From assembly GCA_014925825.1 (NCBI GenBank), contig JACGCK010000245.1, positions 1 through 60,570 on the forward strand: 60,570 nt of DNA. Reading direction: 5' to 3'. Below, in pieces: positions 1 to 10,873 of this stretch (positions within the stretch are counted from its first letter, which is position 1; each line of letters begins with the position of its first letter). Position numbers and translations under genes: made by a program. The notes below the pieces were generated by a model. That model had not been told where the DNA came from, made no database searches, and worked only from the letters and a program-made list of their open reading frames with translations. Origin of the DNA: Pholiota molesta. Lineage: Eukaryota > Basidiomycota > Agaricomycetes > Agaricales > Strophariaceae.

Positions 1-480
1 CCCATTACCTTCCCTCGTTACCTCTTGGGTCGTTTCAAAAGGCTTACGTCGTTAACTCGTTGCGTCAATTCAAAAGCGTTCGGTCGTTTCAAATGCCCAT
101 TACCTGCCCTCGTTACCTCGTTGGGTCAATTCAAAAGCGTTCCCTGACTCGCTGGATCATTTTAACTTGCCCATTACCTTCCCTCGTTACCTCGTAGGGT
201 AAATGCAAAATCATTGGGTCGTTTTAAATTCCCGTTACCTGCCCTCGTTACCTCGTTGGGTCGTTTCAAAAGGCTTACGTCGTTAAATCGTTGCGTCAGT
301 TCAAAAGCGTTCAGTGGTTTTAATTGCCTATTACCTGCCCTCGTTACCTCGTTGGGTCGTTTCAAAGGGCTTACGTCGTTAACTCGTTGGGTCAATTCAA
401 AAGCGTTACCTGACTCGTTGTATCATTTCAAAATGCTCCTTACCTGTCCTCGTTACCTCGTTGGGTCATTTCAAAATGCC
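1..480. repeat. Degenerate minisatellite array
   Basis: The stretch is built from about 20-bp words of the type CGTTACCTCGTTGGGTCRTTT and TTCAAAAGCGTT. The CGTTACCTC word recurs at about 16, 110, 184, 246, 342 and 451, with irregular spacing of 60-110 bp. Short open frames run through it on both strands only because the repeat lacks stops; their translations are themselves repetitive, so I call no gene. The array touches the window edge and may extend to the left. It is not a telomeric TTAGGG repeat. Confidence 0.85.
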
Positions 481-835
481 TTTACTGACATGTCAAGCAT
501 CACAGACATTGGATGGGACAGCAGTTAGAATGAGTGTACATACAAGTCAATGACACACATGGTGTTCGAGTGTAGTCGTGCCAGGGCCATGCACAATGTC
601 TACTCATTTCAATGTCTGTGAAAAGTTATAAAAAGATGGATGGAATCCCCTTCCACTTTTATCAGAGCCAAATTTCCCAAATATTTTGCGTCCAGGGGGT
701 ATCGATCTCCAGGTGGACCAAGTTGCATGCAGAACACACAGGGAAATCTTTGACAATGAAAATGCGATGCCATACATGGAATTTCTGTAAGCCTCCGGGG
801 AGGATTATTGAGGATGGGTAAAATGCCTCCAGGGT

Positions 836-1005
836 GGCAAGTCTACAGACAAGTGCAGTCACTGATAGAAGCGGCAATGGCGGCAAGGAAGGCCATTTTA
901 ATGCCGAGAGTGCGGCAAGTCTACAATCCAGTACACCCCTGAATAAAAGCGGCAATTGCGGCAAGGATGGCATTTTAATGCCGACAGTGTATCAAGTCTA
1001 TATAT
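836..1005. repeat. Two-copy tandem repeat of about 80 bp
   Basis: Two imperfect head-to-tail copies share the words GGCAAGTCTAC, AAGCGGCAATKGCGGCAAGG and CATTTTAATGCCGA. The second copy is more diverged at its end. No coding function is visible. Confidence 0.6.
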
Positions 1006-1216
1006 GAGTGGAATGACTGACTATCCACCACCACTGCTTTTATTTCTTTCCATCCCTTCCCTTTACAATAACCTACCTTCCAGCAGTTTCCGCTTCTGGC
1101 ATGTCAGACTCTCCACCCTGGCGGCACTAGAAATCTTCTCAATTCCTCTTTTTTGACTTTCGCGCTCAATTATATATCACCAGGTTTCTTTTTACAGCCC
1201 TTTTTTACTTCCCGCA

Positions 1217-1800
1217 TTGCCAGGCAGAGATGAGGTACACAAGGAGGCCAAGAAAGCCACGGAAGGAACGGAAGCCAACACACGCCGCACTACCGGAATC
1301 CTCAAAAAGCCATTACCAGCCAGCAAAGCAGCGACAAGGCAAGAACTTCGAAAGCGGCTAAAGACGAAGCACCCGAAAGAATTCCAAGCATTACCCCGAT
1401 TCGAAAGGATATCCAGAATTGACCCAACCACACCCTCACCAAAATACCGAATCATGTGCAGGAAGCTTCCCAGACGGTGCGCAAGCATCATCACACAACT
1501 ACGAACAGAGCACGCGCCGCTCCAGGCATACCTACATCGCTTCAACTTGGTCGACAGCCCCACATGCCAGCAGTGCAAAGAAGCCCCAGAAACCGTCAAC
1601 CCTTACATCAAGCAATGCCGCGCATACCGACAGTATCGGCCCCAACCACAAAGTAGGACCTGCCCTCATGGGTGACAAGAAGCTCGTCAAACACATACTG
1701 CAATTCATCAAGCAGACAAAGCGCTTTGAAGAATCTCATGGCGACGTCGAACCCCCTGCCCCCGAAGCCGGCGAAGCAAACCAGATCGACTTTAGGGTGC
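1217..1800 (+). pseudogene. 5'-truncated, frameshifted LINE reverse-transcriptase tail
   Basis: The open frame from 1217 encodes about 150 residues that look like the C-terminal end of fungal non-LTR retrotransposon polyproteins. It shows an LRTEHAPLQAYLHRF-type segment followed by a cysteine cluster (CQQC...C). In related elements the cluster is CxxC-H-C; here the histidine position reads proline, consistent with decay. The frame closes at 1675, and the next conserved segment (KKLVKHILQFIKQTKRF, near 1680-1730) continues in another frame, so at least one frameshift is present. No polymerase domain or 5' end lies upstream, so this is a dead-on-arrival 5' truncation, typical of LINEs. A pyrimidine tract follows at 1817. 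The family is assigned by recognition only. Confidence 0.6.
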
Positions 1801-1816
1801 ATGGGTGTAAATGCCC

Positions 1817-1900
1817 CTTTTCTTCTCTTTTCTTTTCTTTTCTTTTCTTTCTTTTCTTTTCTTTCCTTTCTCTCTCTCCTCTCGTCTCTCTCCTTTCTCC
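1817..1900. repeat. (TTTTC)n polypyrimidine microsatellite
   Basis: An almost pure TTTTC/TTTC repeat on the plus strand grades into a CT-rich tract up to about 1910. It lies immediately 3' of the LINE remnant and could derive from that element's 3' tail. Confidence 0.85.
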
Positions 1901-1910
1901 TTCTCCTGTA

Positions 1911-2450
1911 AATAGCATTTTCCCCACCCATGTGCTGTACCATTCCACATCTTCTTCCTTTATATTTATACTCTTCACCTTCAACATACAGTACTTTATC
2001 GTGCACATACATACTTTCCGTGCTTTTCGTCGGCGTCAACTTCTCCATTTCCTGGGCTTAGGGTTTAGATGAAAGCTGGGGCTGGATCATTGGGGGTGGG
2101 CATTTGGGACGCTTGTCCCATGGGCTTCCACCAAATCACATGAAAAAAAATGACACCTGTCATGGTTGCTTAGGTATCACCTATGGAAGGAAGAGAGGGC
2201 TTAAGGAGGTGACGAGTCGATCATATTGATACTTGTCGCTGAGCAGTGGCGTGGAACTACGCTGCGGCCCATAAACATAAACCCATTGTAAAGTGAAATA
2301 CGACCATTATTTATGCTCTGGTCACGTATATTCACTATCAATCATAGGCTTAACTGCAATGCATTGATAGACTAAGGACACCATCCATACAATCTATAAA
2401 AGGATGCTATGTATTTAAAATGGGCACGGGTAAAAGGCAGTGTGCCAGCA
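1911..2450. other. Intergenic, no gene seen
   Basis: AT-rich DNA with only short, composition-driven open frames. I see no conserved protein, RNA gene or clear repeat here. Confidence 0.5.
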
Positions 2451-2454
2451 GTGA

Positions 2455-2590
2455 GGGGAAGTGTGTGCGTGAGAATGCGTGAAGGTGAGTGAGAATGAGT
2501 GAATAATGAGTGAAGGTGAGTGGATGATGAGTGAGACTAAGTGAACGATGAGTGAGGGTGCGTCAGTGCGTCAGTGAGTGGTGTGTGAAG
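2455..2590. repeat. GTGAGTGA-type array 1
   Basis: Short variable words such as GTGAGTGA, GAATGAGTGA and GTGCGTGA are repeated on the plus strand. The same word family recurs at 3897-4190 and 4715-4800, so this is one of three neighbouring arrays of the same low-complexity family. Confidence 0.75.
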
Positions 2591-3896
2591 CTTTGAAGGA
2601 TGATCAACGATCAATGAGCACTGAGGCCAAGCCAACGACCTTTGTACGGCCTCTAATATTACCCCAGGAGGTCAAACAATATTAAAATACATGTTATATT
2701 CAACTTAATTGTCGAATAGTAGTTCTATACTTCGACTACTTTGTATATAAACTCTTTATACAGTTCTGTTATGAGCTATGTCAGGTTCCCGGTTCCTTCG
2801 CGCCTCACGTCCACCACCCCGTCCTCCGCGCCCTCCATCACTAACTGCGTCGCCATCTGCGCCGGCCGCTCTCGCATAGGTGCGCCGCGTGGAGCGCTTG
2901 TCGTTCGCGCGGCTCGAGCGGAACACGGTACGTCTGCTGCTCACGGAAGGGCAGCAGTCGTGCTCGGTACGTCTGCTACTGTCGAAGGCACGGCGGTGAC
3001 GTGGTGCAGCAGCACAGCTCCGCGAGTGTTCCGGCGTTGGTGTTGGTGTTGCCGGCGTCGTGGAACGCGTCCAGCCTCCGCGAAGCCTACCAGCTGGCCC
3101 GCGAGCTCGTGCGTCCTTTCCGCTTGCGAAGGCGTGGTGTTCGGGCTCTTTGATACACAGGCGCGGGAGGTCTAGGAGGCGAGGGGTGCAGGCGACGAGC
3201 ATGCATCCGTTCCGTGCTTGTGATCATATTCGGTTCGTGCGTGATCATGTTTGATTCCGACAGCGCTTGCTAACGTTGAACATTCCTTGCCCCGGCCGCG
3301 TCATCGGGCGGCGGTGTTGATTGGCAGAGGGTCGGGGGGGATGAAGGGACAACTGGGCTACGCATAGTAGCCTGGAAATCACGACCTAAAACGTAGATAG
3401 TGAGTATATTGGTTTGTACACGGAATTCAAAGCTTACCTTTGGAAGCACGTCCGCCTCGTAAGTCCTATCCGCCTCGTTGACGACAACCCACAGTCCCAC
3501 TCGCAGTTTGCCAGCCCGAGCTCAGGATTTGCCCCCCAGGTGCCATAGTACCCTCCGCAGCAAGCTGCAGGGTCATTCCTCCCTCCACGACTGCCCCATC
3601 ATATGTGGAAAGCAGAACCACAGTGGCTTCAATTGCACCATCATGGCTGTAGAGAGGAGGGTTGAGACCGCGGCGCAGAGCGTCAAAATGGCCAGAAAGA
3701 CAGGCGTTACGCAAGTCGCGCTCGAATTGGGAGAAGAGCTGAACGAGGATCTAGCCTGCTGCACTGAAGGTTAGCGCAATTAACGGATGAGGGGATGAAG
3801 GAGAGAGATGACAAACCGATGACGATCGTCATCCCCGTCGCTGTGAAAATTCTATTATAATCATCTATCAGTCATGTAAGTGCGAGGTTAAGAAGA
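2591..3896. other. Gene-poor stretch with a GC-rich island
   Basis: The part from about 2780 to 3250 is clearly GC-richer than its surroundings and open in several frames on both strands (for example plus 2741-3175 and minus 3202-2756). None of the translations shows a motif or family I recognise, and the codon pattern fits a GC-rich gene relic as well as a gene. The remainder (3250-3896) shows no supportable gene. Confidence 0.35.
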
Positions 3897-4190
3897 TAAG
3901 TGTGTAACAATGAGTGAAATACAAGTGAGTGAGTGTAAGTGCGGATAAGTGAGTGATAAAAGCACTTACTTCTAATTCAATGAGTGATATATGAGTGAGG
4001 ATGAGTGATGGACGAGTGAGGATGAGTGGGGATATTTAAGAGTGCGTGAGGGTGCGTGAAGGTGCGTGAAGGTGCGTATGAGTGCGTGAGTGCCTGAGCA
4101 AAAGTGAGTGAGAGTGCGTGAAAGTGCGTGAAGAGTGCGTGAGGGTGCGTGAGGAGTGCGTGAGGAGTTGGTGAGGAGTGCGCGGTGCAG
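3897..4190. repeat. GTGAGTGA / GTGCGTGA array 2
   Basis: Long plus-strand run of 6-10-bp words of the forms GAGTGAGT, GATGAGTGAG and GGTGCGTGA. The reverse strand translates to histidine/threonine-rich repeats that are artefacts of the array. Confidence 0.85.
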
Positions 4191-4325
4191 TGTGGCACGT
4201 ATGCGCTTGTGGAGCCTCTAACGTTGTATACTCACAACCTTGGTGCGTGAGGAGTGCACAGTGCACTGGCAGTATGGCATGTACACGCTTGTGGAGCATC
4301 TAACATCTTATACTCACAACCTTAC
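4180..4325. repeat. Direct duplication of about 70 bp
   Basis: Two adjacent copies share GCTTGTGGAGC, TATACTCACAACCTT and a GTGGCA/ATGGCA stretch: the first ends near 4241, the second near 4322. They abut array 2 and have diverged by several substitutions. Confidence 0.6.
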
Positions 4326-5441
4326 ATGTAATTCGACGTAGTTCACATCAATTACACAAGGAGTAACTTAGGCTGCGCTGAGCGCTTCGCTTGCCCGACG
4401 CTTTTCAGACCCAAATCTTCATAAACATTTTGACGTGATTCATCGTGAGCTGTAGCAGTATGCACCTGCTGGACTCAGCACACATGAATACTATCTCTTA
4501 CACTTATACAACCTATGGAGATGGCTCATTTGTTAATAAAACAGTTTTTAAGGGTAGCTATATACATATAGAATCGATACAGAATAGTTATATACTACCC
4601 ATGTCTCTTGTGCAGTTTTCGCGCGGTGATTTTGCAATGGGAGGTGTGGTTGAGACGGTGGGAACTTGTTGCCGAACGGCAGCCGAAGTTGCCGGGGGCA
4701 GTGCCGGCCAAAAAAGTGAGTGAGGTGAGTGAGCGCGAGTCGAAAATGAGTGAAAGTGAGTGCACGCACCCTCACGCACTCTCACGCACCTCACTCATGG
4801 GCCACTGCCTTTTCTCATTGCCCATTTAAAATTATCTCCACGGCGCGCTTAGCTGCCATGAAATTCCTCTCTGCGAGTTGCATGTTGATTTCAGTAGCTG
4901 AGATGTTGAGCTTGTACAAGATCCCCTTTTCAACAAGGTGGTCGTTACCATTCGGCTATAAAACCGAAGTTCATCAGCCATTTCCATTACAGATATATGG
5001 GGGCATTGGGGGGTCGGCATGCGTCGGCGTGCGCAGGTGGCGTACTGTACAAGCTGTGAGAAATAAGCACCTAGACCGCCAGTTGCATACGCGGTGAGTG
5101 GCAGACACGGTGGCATGGACGCGATGGCGCGAGGGGCGGGAAGACGTGTTGGCGGGGGCGTTGAGGAGTGACGTAGTGGAGTGGACCTGAGGGCGGGATT
5201 GGTGGGGCACGACGCACGTAGGTGGGGCGCGATGGTGGAAAGATGTGTTGGCGCGGTAAGCCATGACGGCAGAAAGGTGCGGCACTGGGCATATTGACCA
5301 CTAGTAGGCTGTAGCATGGACTTGATGGTGTTGTGGGCGGGAAGGCGCATCTGCGGGGGTGTAGTCTTGACTGCAAGAAAACATTAACACGACAGGCGGG
5401 CATATATTTAATACGATGGTGTCACGGTGTGGCACATGTGT
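4326..5441. other. Gene-poor stretch containing GAGTGA array 3
   Basis: A third short GTGAGTGA array lies at about 4715-4800. After about 4765 the words switch to the complementary form (CACGCACCCTCACGCA), so the array inverts its strand internally. Elsewhere in this stretch short open frames exist, but none has recognisable domains or splice-supported structure. Confidence 0.5.
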
Positions 5442-6107
5442 CATGTGAGGGACAGAAAGTAGATTCTGTCCCTCACATGACACATGGGAAAAAGGCATGT
5501 GAAGGACAGAATCTACTTTCTGTCCTGATGGCTTTGTCTGCACCACAGTTATATTTGTCTAGATCAATAATAAGGATATTGGAGATAGCTTTGTCAGCAT
5601 TACAGTCATATCCACCAAACAGTGCAATATAGCTTGTGCCCTCCATGAGCAAGAGTGTATACCCCGGAAAACTCTCACATGACACGTGGGAAAAAGGCAT
5701 GTGAGGGACAGAAAGTAGATTCTGACCCTCACATGACACGCGGGAAATGTCATGTGAAGGACAGAAAGTGGATTCTGTCCCTCACATGACACGTGGGAAA
5801 AAGGCATGTGAGGGACAGAAAGTAGATTCTGACCCTCACATGACACGTGGGAAAAAGGCATGTGAGGGTCAGAATCCACTTTCTGTCCCTCACATGACAC
5901 ATGGGAAAATGGCATGTGAGGGTCAGAATCCACTTTCTGTCCCTCACATGACACATGGGAAAAAGGCATGTGAAGGACAGAATCTACTTTCTGTCCTGAT
6001 GGCTTTGTCTGCACCATAGTTATATTTGTCTAGATCAATAATAAGGATATTGGAGATAGCTTTGTCGGCATTACAGTCATATCCACCAAACAGTGCAATA
6101 TAGCTTC
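5442..6107. repeat. 54-bp palindromic-unit field, left part
   Basis: Each unit contains a near-perfect palindrome of about 38 bp. At 5442-5479 the arms are CATGTGAGGGACAGAA and TTCTGTCCCTCACATG around a 6-nt loop. The spacer is 16 bp, of the form ACACGTGGGAAAAAGG. The period is 54 bp, directly seen between 5442 and 5496. Units run at 5442-5526 and about 5680-5998. They are separated by a unique-looking segment of about 160 bp (5527-5690) that recurs at 6000-6107 plus 6783-6835, so the field grew by segmental duplication as well as by unit repetition. Loops occur in both orientations and as GTAGA or GTGGA variants. Confidence 0.9.
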
Positions 6108-6362
6108 TGTGACGGCTGGCCCTTCATCCAGTCACATGTTGCAGGGACCTAGGGTCCGTACCGGATGGTAACGGGTCACCCTATCCCAGGGATCCGGCAC
6201 AGGGGTGTCCGGGGCATCCCTTGAAGACTCTAAGTCATGGCCTAAGCACGGGCTGGTGGTGTAACGGTTAGCACGCCACGCCTTGGAACCTTGGAGTGCG
6301 AGGTCCTGAGTTCAATCCCAGGCTGGTCCATGTTTTCGAGTATTTCCCAGCTAGGCGTCACA
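6108..6362 (+). repeat. 5' LTR of the TRIM, containing a tRNA-like segment
   Basis: The LTR includes a tRNA-like stretch at about 6250-6330: an A-box-like TGGTGTAACGGTTAGCACG and a B-box-like GAGTTCAATCC. The ends could pair as an acceptor stem only with several G-U pairs. I read it as a tRNA-derived internal polymerase III promoter or tRNA relic captured in the LTR, not as a functional tRNA gene. Confidence 0.85.
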
Positions 6363-6527
6363 TTGGTGGACCTGGTCAAGATATTCTCGGAGCACATCGA
6401 TTCGGGGTGTTCGGGGCTTGGGCCAAACTGTTCCGCGGAATAGAGCGCGCTAGGGGCTTTAGAAGTGTATCTAGCTTTCCCGCGGCAGGAGTAACCCTTG
6501 CAGACCATGGCTTAGAGTGGGGGGCTC

Positions 6528-6782
6528 TGTGACGGCTGGCCCTTCATCCAGTCACATGTTGCAGGGACCTAGGGTCCGTACCGGATGGTAACGGGTCACC
6601 CTATCCCAGGGATCCGGCACAGGGGTGTCCGGGGCATCCCTTGAAGACTCTAAGTCATGGCCTAAGCACGGGCTGGTGGTGTAACGGTTAGCACGCCACG
6701 CCTTGGAACCTTGGAGTGCGAGGTCCTGAGTTCAATCCCAGGCTGGTCCATGTTTTCGAGTATTTCCCAGCTAGGCGTCACA
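6528..6782 (+). repeat. 3' LTR of the TRIM
   Basis: Appears base-for-base identical to the 5' LTR over all 255 positions, including the tRNA-like segment at about 6670-6750. It is followed directly by the second GCTTC target copy. Confidence 0.9.
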
Positions 6783-6787
6783 GCTTC

Positions 6788-7575
6788 TGCCCTCCATGAG
6801 CAAGAGTGTACACCCCGGAAACTCTCACATGACATATGGGAAAAAGGCATGTGAGGGACAGAAAGTGGATTCTGACCCTCACATGACACGTGGGAAATGT
6901 CATGTGAAGGACAGAAAGTGGATTCTGTCCCTCACATGACACGTGGGAAAATGTCATATGAGGGATAGAAAGTAGATTCTATCCCTCACATGACATGTGG
7001 GAAAAAGGCATGTGAGGGACAGAAAGTGGATTCTGTCACTCACATGACACGTGGGAAAGTGTCATGTGAGGGACAGAATCCACTTTCTGTCCCTCACATG
7101 ACACATGGGAAAGTGTCATGTGAGGGACAGAATGGGAAAGTGTCATGTGAGGGACAGAAAGTGGATTCTGTCCCTCACATGACATGTGGGAAAAAGGCAT
7201 GTGAGGGACAGAATCCACTTTCTGTCCCTCACATGACACATGGGAAAATGTCATGTGAGGGTCAGAAAGTAGATTCTATCCCTCACATGACATGTGGGAA
7301 AAAGGCATGTGAGGGACAGAAAGTAGATTCTGTCACTCACATGACATGTGGGAAAAAGGCATGTGAGGGACAGAAAGTATGTGGGAAACATTGAAACATG
7401 TCATGTGAGGGACAGAAAGTAGATTCTGTCACTCACATGACATGTGGGAAAAAGGCATATGAGGGACAGAAAGTAGATTCTGTCCCTCACATGACGTGTG
7501 GGAAAATGTCATGTGAGGGATAGAAAGTGGATTCTGTCCCTCACATGACCCGTGGGAAAAAGGCATGTGAGGGTC
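6788..7575. repeat. 54-bp palindromic-unit field, right part
   Basis: Roughly fourteen further palindromic units continue to about 7575, where the match fades into AT-rich DNA. Units differ in loop orientation, in the GTAGA/GTGGA loop variant and in single arm bases (GGGACAG, GGGTCAG, AGGACAG). One truncated unit lies near 7130 and another near 7375. Translations of these units (repeated CEGQ-type peptides) are artefacts of the array. Confidence 0.9.
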
Positions 7576-8842
7576 CATCAAAATTAGATGGCTGCTGTTG
7601 TACTCTTTACTAGACATCTGTTATGGAATAACCATTCTACTTTGTATGTTCTAAACATGTTTCCCAATGTCAGGGAACCTATAGCACTCTATCAAGACCA
7701 GTTTTGTGAATTTTGAGTGCTTACATCAGCATCAGACCTATGTAGATCTGGAATCTGGGGGTAAATCTGTGCAAGGTCCCAGACTAGCTCTAAAATCACA
7801 AAATTTGGTGAACAGCAAGATATAATAAATATGTATATATTCAAACCAAATAAAGTATTTTTTTACCTACCTGGTGATTTTATATTTGTCTATATATGGT
7901 AATTCACTAAAATCACTATAAGTTGGCAAGGGCTTCTTCTAAAATCAAATTTTTGCCACAGATACTGTCTATAAGAATGTCCCTACCAAATGGCCTATTC
8001 AAAATGATTTTATTTTTCGGACCATTTTTCCACTTTTTAGTAGCCAGTGGACCCTGAATCCCTTCAACCCCTTCGCTCCGCCTAATAGGTTTCTTCTCTC
8101 CGGCAGGCGCATACTGAGTCATTTGGTGGCGTGGAGGGGACCCGACCGTCGTGATTGTACGCCTGATAACGGTTCGGAGTATAGTCGCGGCGCTCTGGTG
8201 CAGACGTGTGGTGGGCGCCGGTGCGAGTGCGGGGAAGAGCAGGGGAAGAGCCCGAGCAAGCGTGATCAAGCTCTCAACACCCTGCCGAAATTGTTCCCAC
8301 GAGCGTTGGGCGGCCGCTGTGTTTGCCACTCCCTCGTCTTTGATTTGAGCGCGCAGATGCCGTACTCATAGGTTCTGTCTCGGCTGGTAATAATTGCTCG
8401 CAGGCCAATTTTTTTTAATGCCAAGAGGAAATCGTGCGGACGGGGCGCCGATCTGGGACAACTCTGCGTTGCAAGATACAACGAATACTTACAGGTGTCG
8501 AAGCGGCATACTGCTGGGCGCCGAATTCTGCTTAGCGCCTTTGGTAAGTGCCCAAGACTATGTGTCTATGTGTATGTACGAGTATACGTACATCGTCAAC
8601 AAAACGTGCGAGCGTAAGTCGCATCAGCTTGGTGATCCCATAGATATGCATTTCAAGTACGAACACTTCATGAAGTCGGGTTGCTGTTATCGCGCTCGAA
8701 GTCTCGTATAGATCTAAATTATGATATCAATTAACCCACAGAATATACTAATAAATCAAAAGCAGTTTTGGAACATCAAATATACAAAAAATGAATCTAA
8801 CTTATAGACTACAGTGTCCAATGAACTCATACTTACTCTTCT
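7576..8842. other. Gene-poor stretch with a possible minus-strand gene relic
   Basis: 7576-7915 is AT-rich and featureless. On the minus strand 8329-7916 there is a 137-residue open frame whose first 90 residues have coding-like composition (RSWEQFRQGVESLITLAR-type start) before it degenerates. I do not recognise it; it could be a fragment of a gag-like or host gene. No intron-supported model is visible. Confidence 0.3.
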
Positions 8843-10873
8843 CTAAAATATGCTATCTCGAGCGTCCTGAATAATTACATCAGCTGCCTTTTCAGAAATC
8901 ATGTAAACGGCGGACACAATGTACAAGCTGGGGATCTTCGGGAACACGCTCGCATCGACGACGCGCAGCCCACTTACACCTTTTACGCGAAACTTGGAGT
9001 CCAGAACCGAGTTCGTATCGTCCTTCCGACCTATGGCAACAGTGCAGCTGGCATGGTGGCCCCATGCTTCGTTCCGGATCCACTGCTTGATTTCCGCCTC
9101 GGTCTGGACGGCAGGCCCAGGTATTTCCTCGGTAATGGGCCCGGTGAGCGGCTCAGAGGCGGCAAGCATTCGTCGCGCGAGCTGGACGGCTTCGAAGGCT
9201 GCTTGCAAATCCTCGTCGCCACCGATAGCGAAGTTTCTGAAGTTGATTTGTGGAACGTCGAGCGGGTCGCTCGAGGTCAAAGTGACCGTGCCGGCGGTGT
9301 TTCGGGTGTGAGCTTTGAGGATAAACCACGACCAGTGGTGTGCGTCGGCTGCTAAACGGTTCGACCAGCCTGGGAAATATCCTGCGAAGAATGCGGGAAT
9401 ACCAGCCATGATGAGATCAGCCGCTGAACGATCCGCCACGCTGCTCGAGTGGGTCAGGGAGAAAGCGAAGCCATTTATACCATAGATACCACGGTTGGTG
9501 GCGTTGTTTAGCCATTGAAAGAAACAGGGGTCGTCGGTTGTGTTAAGGAAAGTGCAGCCATTGAAGTTGGTCAAGTTAACGCTGGTGGATGAGACGACGC
9601 TCACTTCGTATCGATCCTGCATATTCGTACCCACGCCAGGTGACTCGTGGACGACGGGAATGTTGTGTTCCTTGAGCTCGGCGCTGGGGCCAATGCCAGA
9701 GAGTTTGAGTATCGGTGGAGTATTAAATACGCCCCCGGAAATGATGACTTCGCGTTTGGCGAAGAAAGATCCTGCTCCAGTCACGATACCGGAGGCCGCG
9801 TTGGGATCCGCGCGATAGAGATGACTGCCGGTTTGATATTCGACACCAACGGCGTGAGGAGTGGAGCTTGAATGGTCGAAGATAACGCGAGTGACGAGAG
9901 TGTTGAGCTGTAGCTTGAGCTTGAACGCCTTGTTGTTCGCTGTATCAAGCATGAGTTGTCGATGGCTGGAGCGCGCTCTTGTTGCATTGTCGACTGAGAG
10001 TGGGATTTAGTACAAACCAGTCGACGTATCTCTGGTCTTGGAATCGTTGTTTAGGTCGAGCTCTACCACTTGAGCAAGGTTGCTTGGGATGGTCAGCTTG
10101 GTAGTGAAAAAGCTGGTCACCTTTCCAAGAGCGATCGCGGCGCCGTGCAGCATGCCAAGAAGTGTAGGATCGTTGTATAAATTGCGTGGGTCGGCAACCG
10201 TGGTAGTGAGCCAGCCATTGAATCCGTGGCCTGCGCTCGCGGAAGTCTCTGGAGAGAGATATTCGTTCTTCTCGAATCTGACGAAGTACTTGCGCATGTT
10301 CTCAGAGCACCAGGAATCGTCTCCGGTCAGGGTAGCTATGTTGTCCCAATCGCTCTCGGCAGGATATATTAAAAGCATCGCGTTATGTTCAGCGCATCCT
10401 CCTAGCGTTCCGGTTCGTGGATAGAGGATTCCGAGGGGAACGCTGCCAGCAGGGGGATTAGGACCGACCCAGAAACGTCCATCGGACATCCTATAAGTAA
10501 ACTTTGAGTCCTGTTGAGCGATGGTAAGGTTGTCGTAGTGGTGCACGAAGTATTCCCAAGAAATGGGAGTGTATTCCGACGCTGCGCCTTGGAAGACTGG
10601 TACTTCGACAACGATATCTGCTCCGTGGTCCTCTCCAGCATCGATGAGAAGAACAGAATAACCAGCCTGCGCGAGGCGAACGGCAAGTGGCCCACCGCCG
10701 GGTCCAGATCCAACAACAATGTAGTCATACTCGGGGGTGGAAGTGTGGGCAGGTGCAGAGGTATGGCTATCTGGAGAAGTACCGTTAACCCGCGCGCTCA
10801 CTTGGTTCATGTAACATAAATATGAGAAGACGATAAAAAAGCGGACGGTAAGACTGCTGAGATTGAGGTGCAT
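8843..10873 (-). pseudogene. GMC oxidoreductase, secreted, with one internal stop codon
   Basis: Glucose-methanol-choline family flavoenzyme, which oxidises alcohols or sugars using FAD; the extracellular fungal members often supply hydrogen peroxide. The intronless frame spans 676 codons, a normal length. Residues 1-27 are a hydrophobic signal peptide. Near residue 50 comes the FAD-binding YIVVGSGPGGGPLAVRLA. The C-terminal GMC block includes WGHHASCT (active-site histidine), GLRVVDASVFP and YMISEKAADVI. At codon 289 the frame reads TAA (minus strand, plus 10007-10009). It then continues in the same frame with the family's usual IPLSVDN segment, so a single base (CAA to TAA) separates it from an open gene. 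Either this is a young pseudogene or a sequencing error. Substrate cannot be inferred. Confidence 0.9.

Larger units (their letters stand above)
6108..6782 (+). mobile_element. TRIM: 675-bp non-autonomous LTR retrotransposon
   Basis: Two LTRs of 255 bp that appear identical (6108-6362 and 6528-6782) flank a 165-bp interior. Each LTR starts TGTGAC and ends GTCACA, the canonical TG...CA inverted ends. The element is flanked by the 5-bp direct duplication GCTTC (6103-6107 and 6783-6787). One base after the 5' LTR comes TGGTGGACCTGG, fitting a tRNA primer-binding site. Just before the 3' LTR lies the purine-rich tract AGTGGGGGG (about 6516-6524), fitting a polypurine tract. The duplicated host segment at 5527-5690 preserves the empty site. 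There is no coding capacity, so it needs proteins from another element. Identical LTRs suggest recent insertion. Confidence 0.93.

Noticed and set aside
1..480. Telomeric repeat
   Set aside because: No TTAGGG-type unit; the array is an irregular minisatellite.
2741..3202. Protein gene on either strand
   Set aside because: GC-rich composition keeps several frames open, but neither translation has recognisable domains or splice-linked exons.
6246..6750. Two tRNA genes
   Set aside because: The A- and B-box-like stretches are present, but acceptor pairing needs several G-U pairs and both copies lie at the same place in the LTRs of a TRIM.
6108..6782. SINE duplicated in tandem
   Set aside because: TG...CA termini, the 5-bp GCTTC duplication at the outer ends only, a primer-site-like and a polypurine-like sequence fit an LTR element better.
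5442..7575. CRISPR-like repeat-spacer pattern
   Set aside because: The supposed spacers are not unique but near-constant, the repeats are full palindromes, and the surroundings are clearly eukaryotic with spliced genes.
10001..10024. 24-nt intron removing the GMC stop codon
   Set aside because: GT and AG are present, but the intron would be too short for fungi and would delete the conserved segment IPLS.
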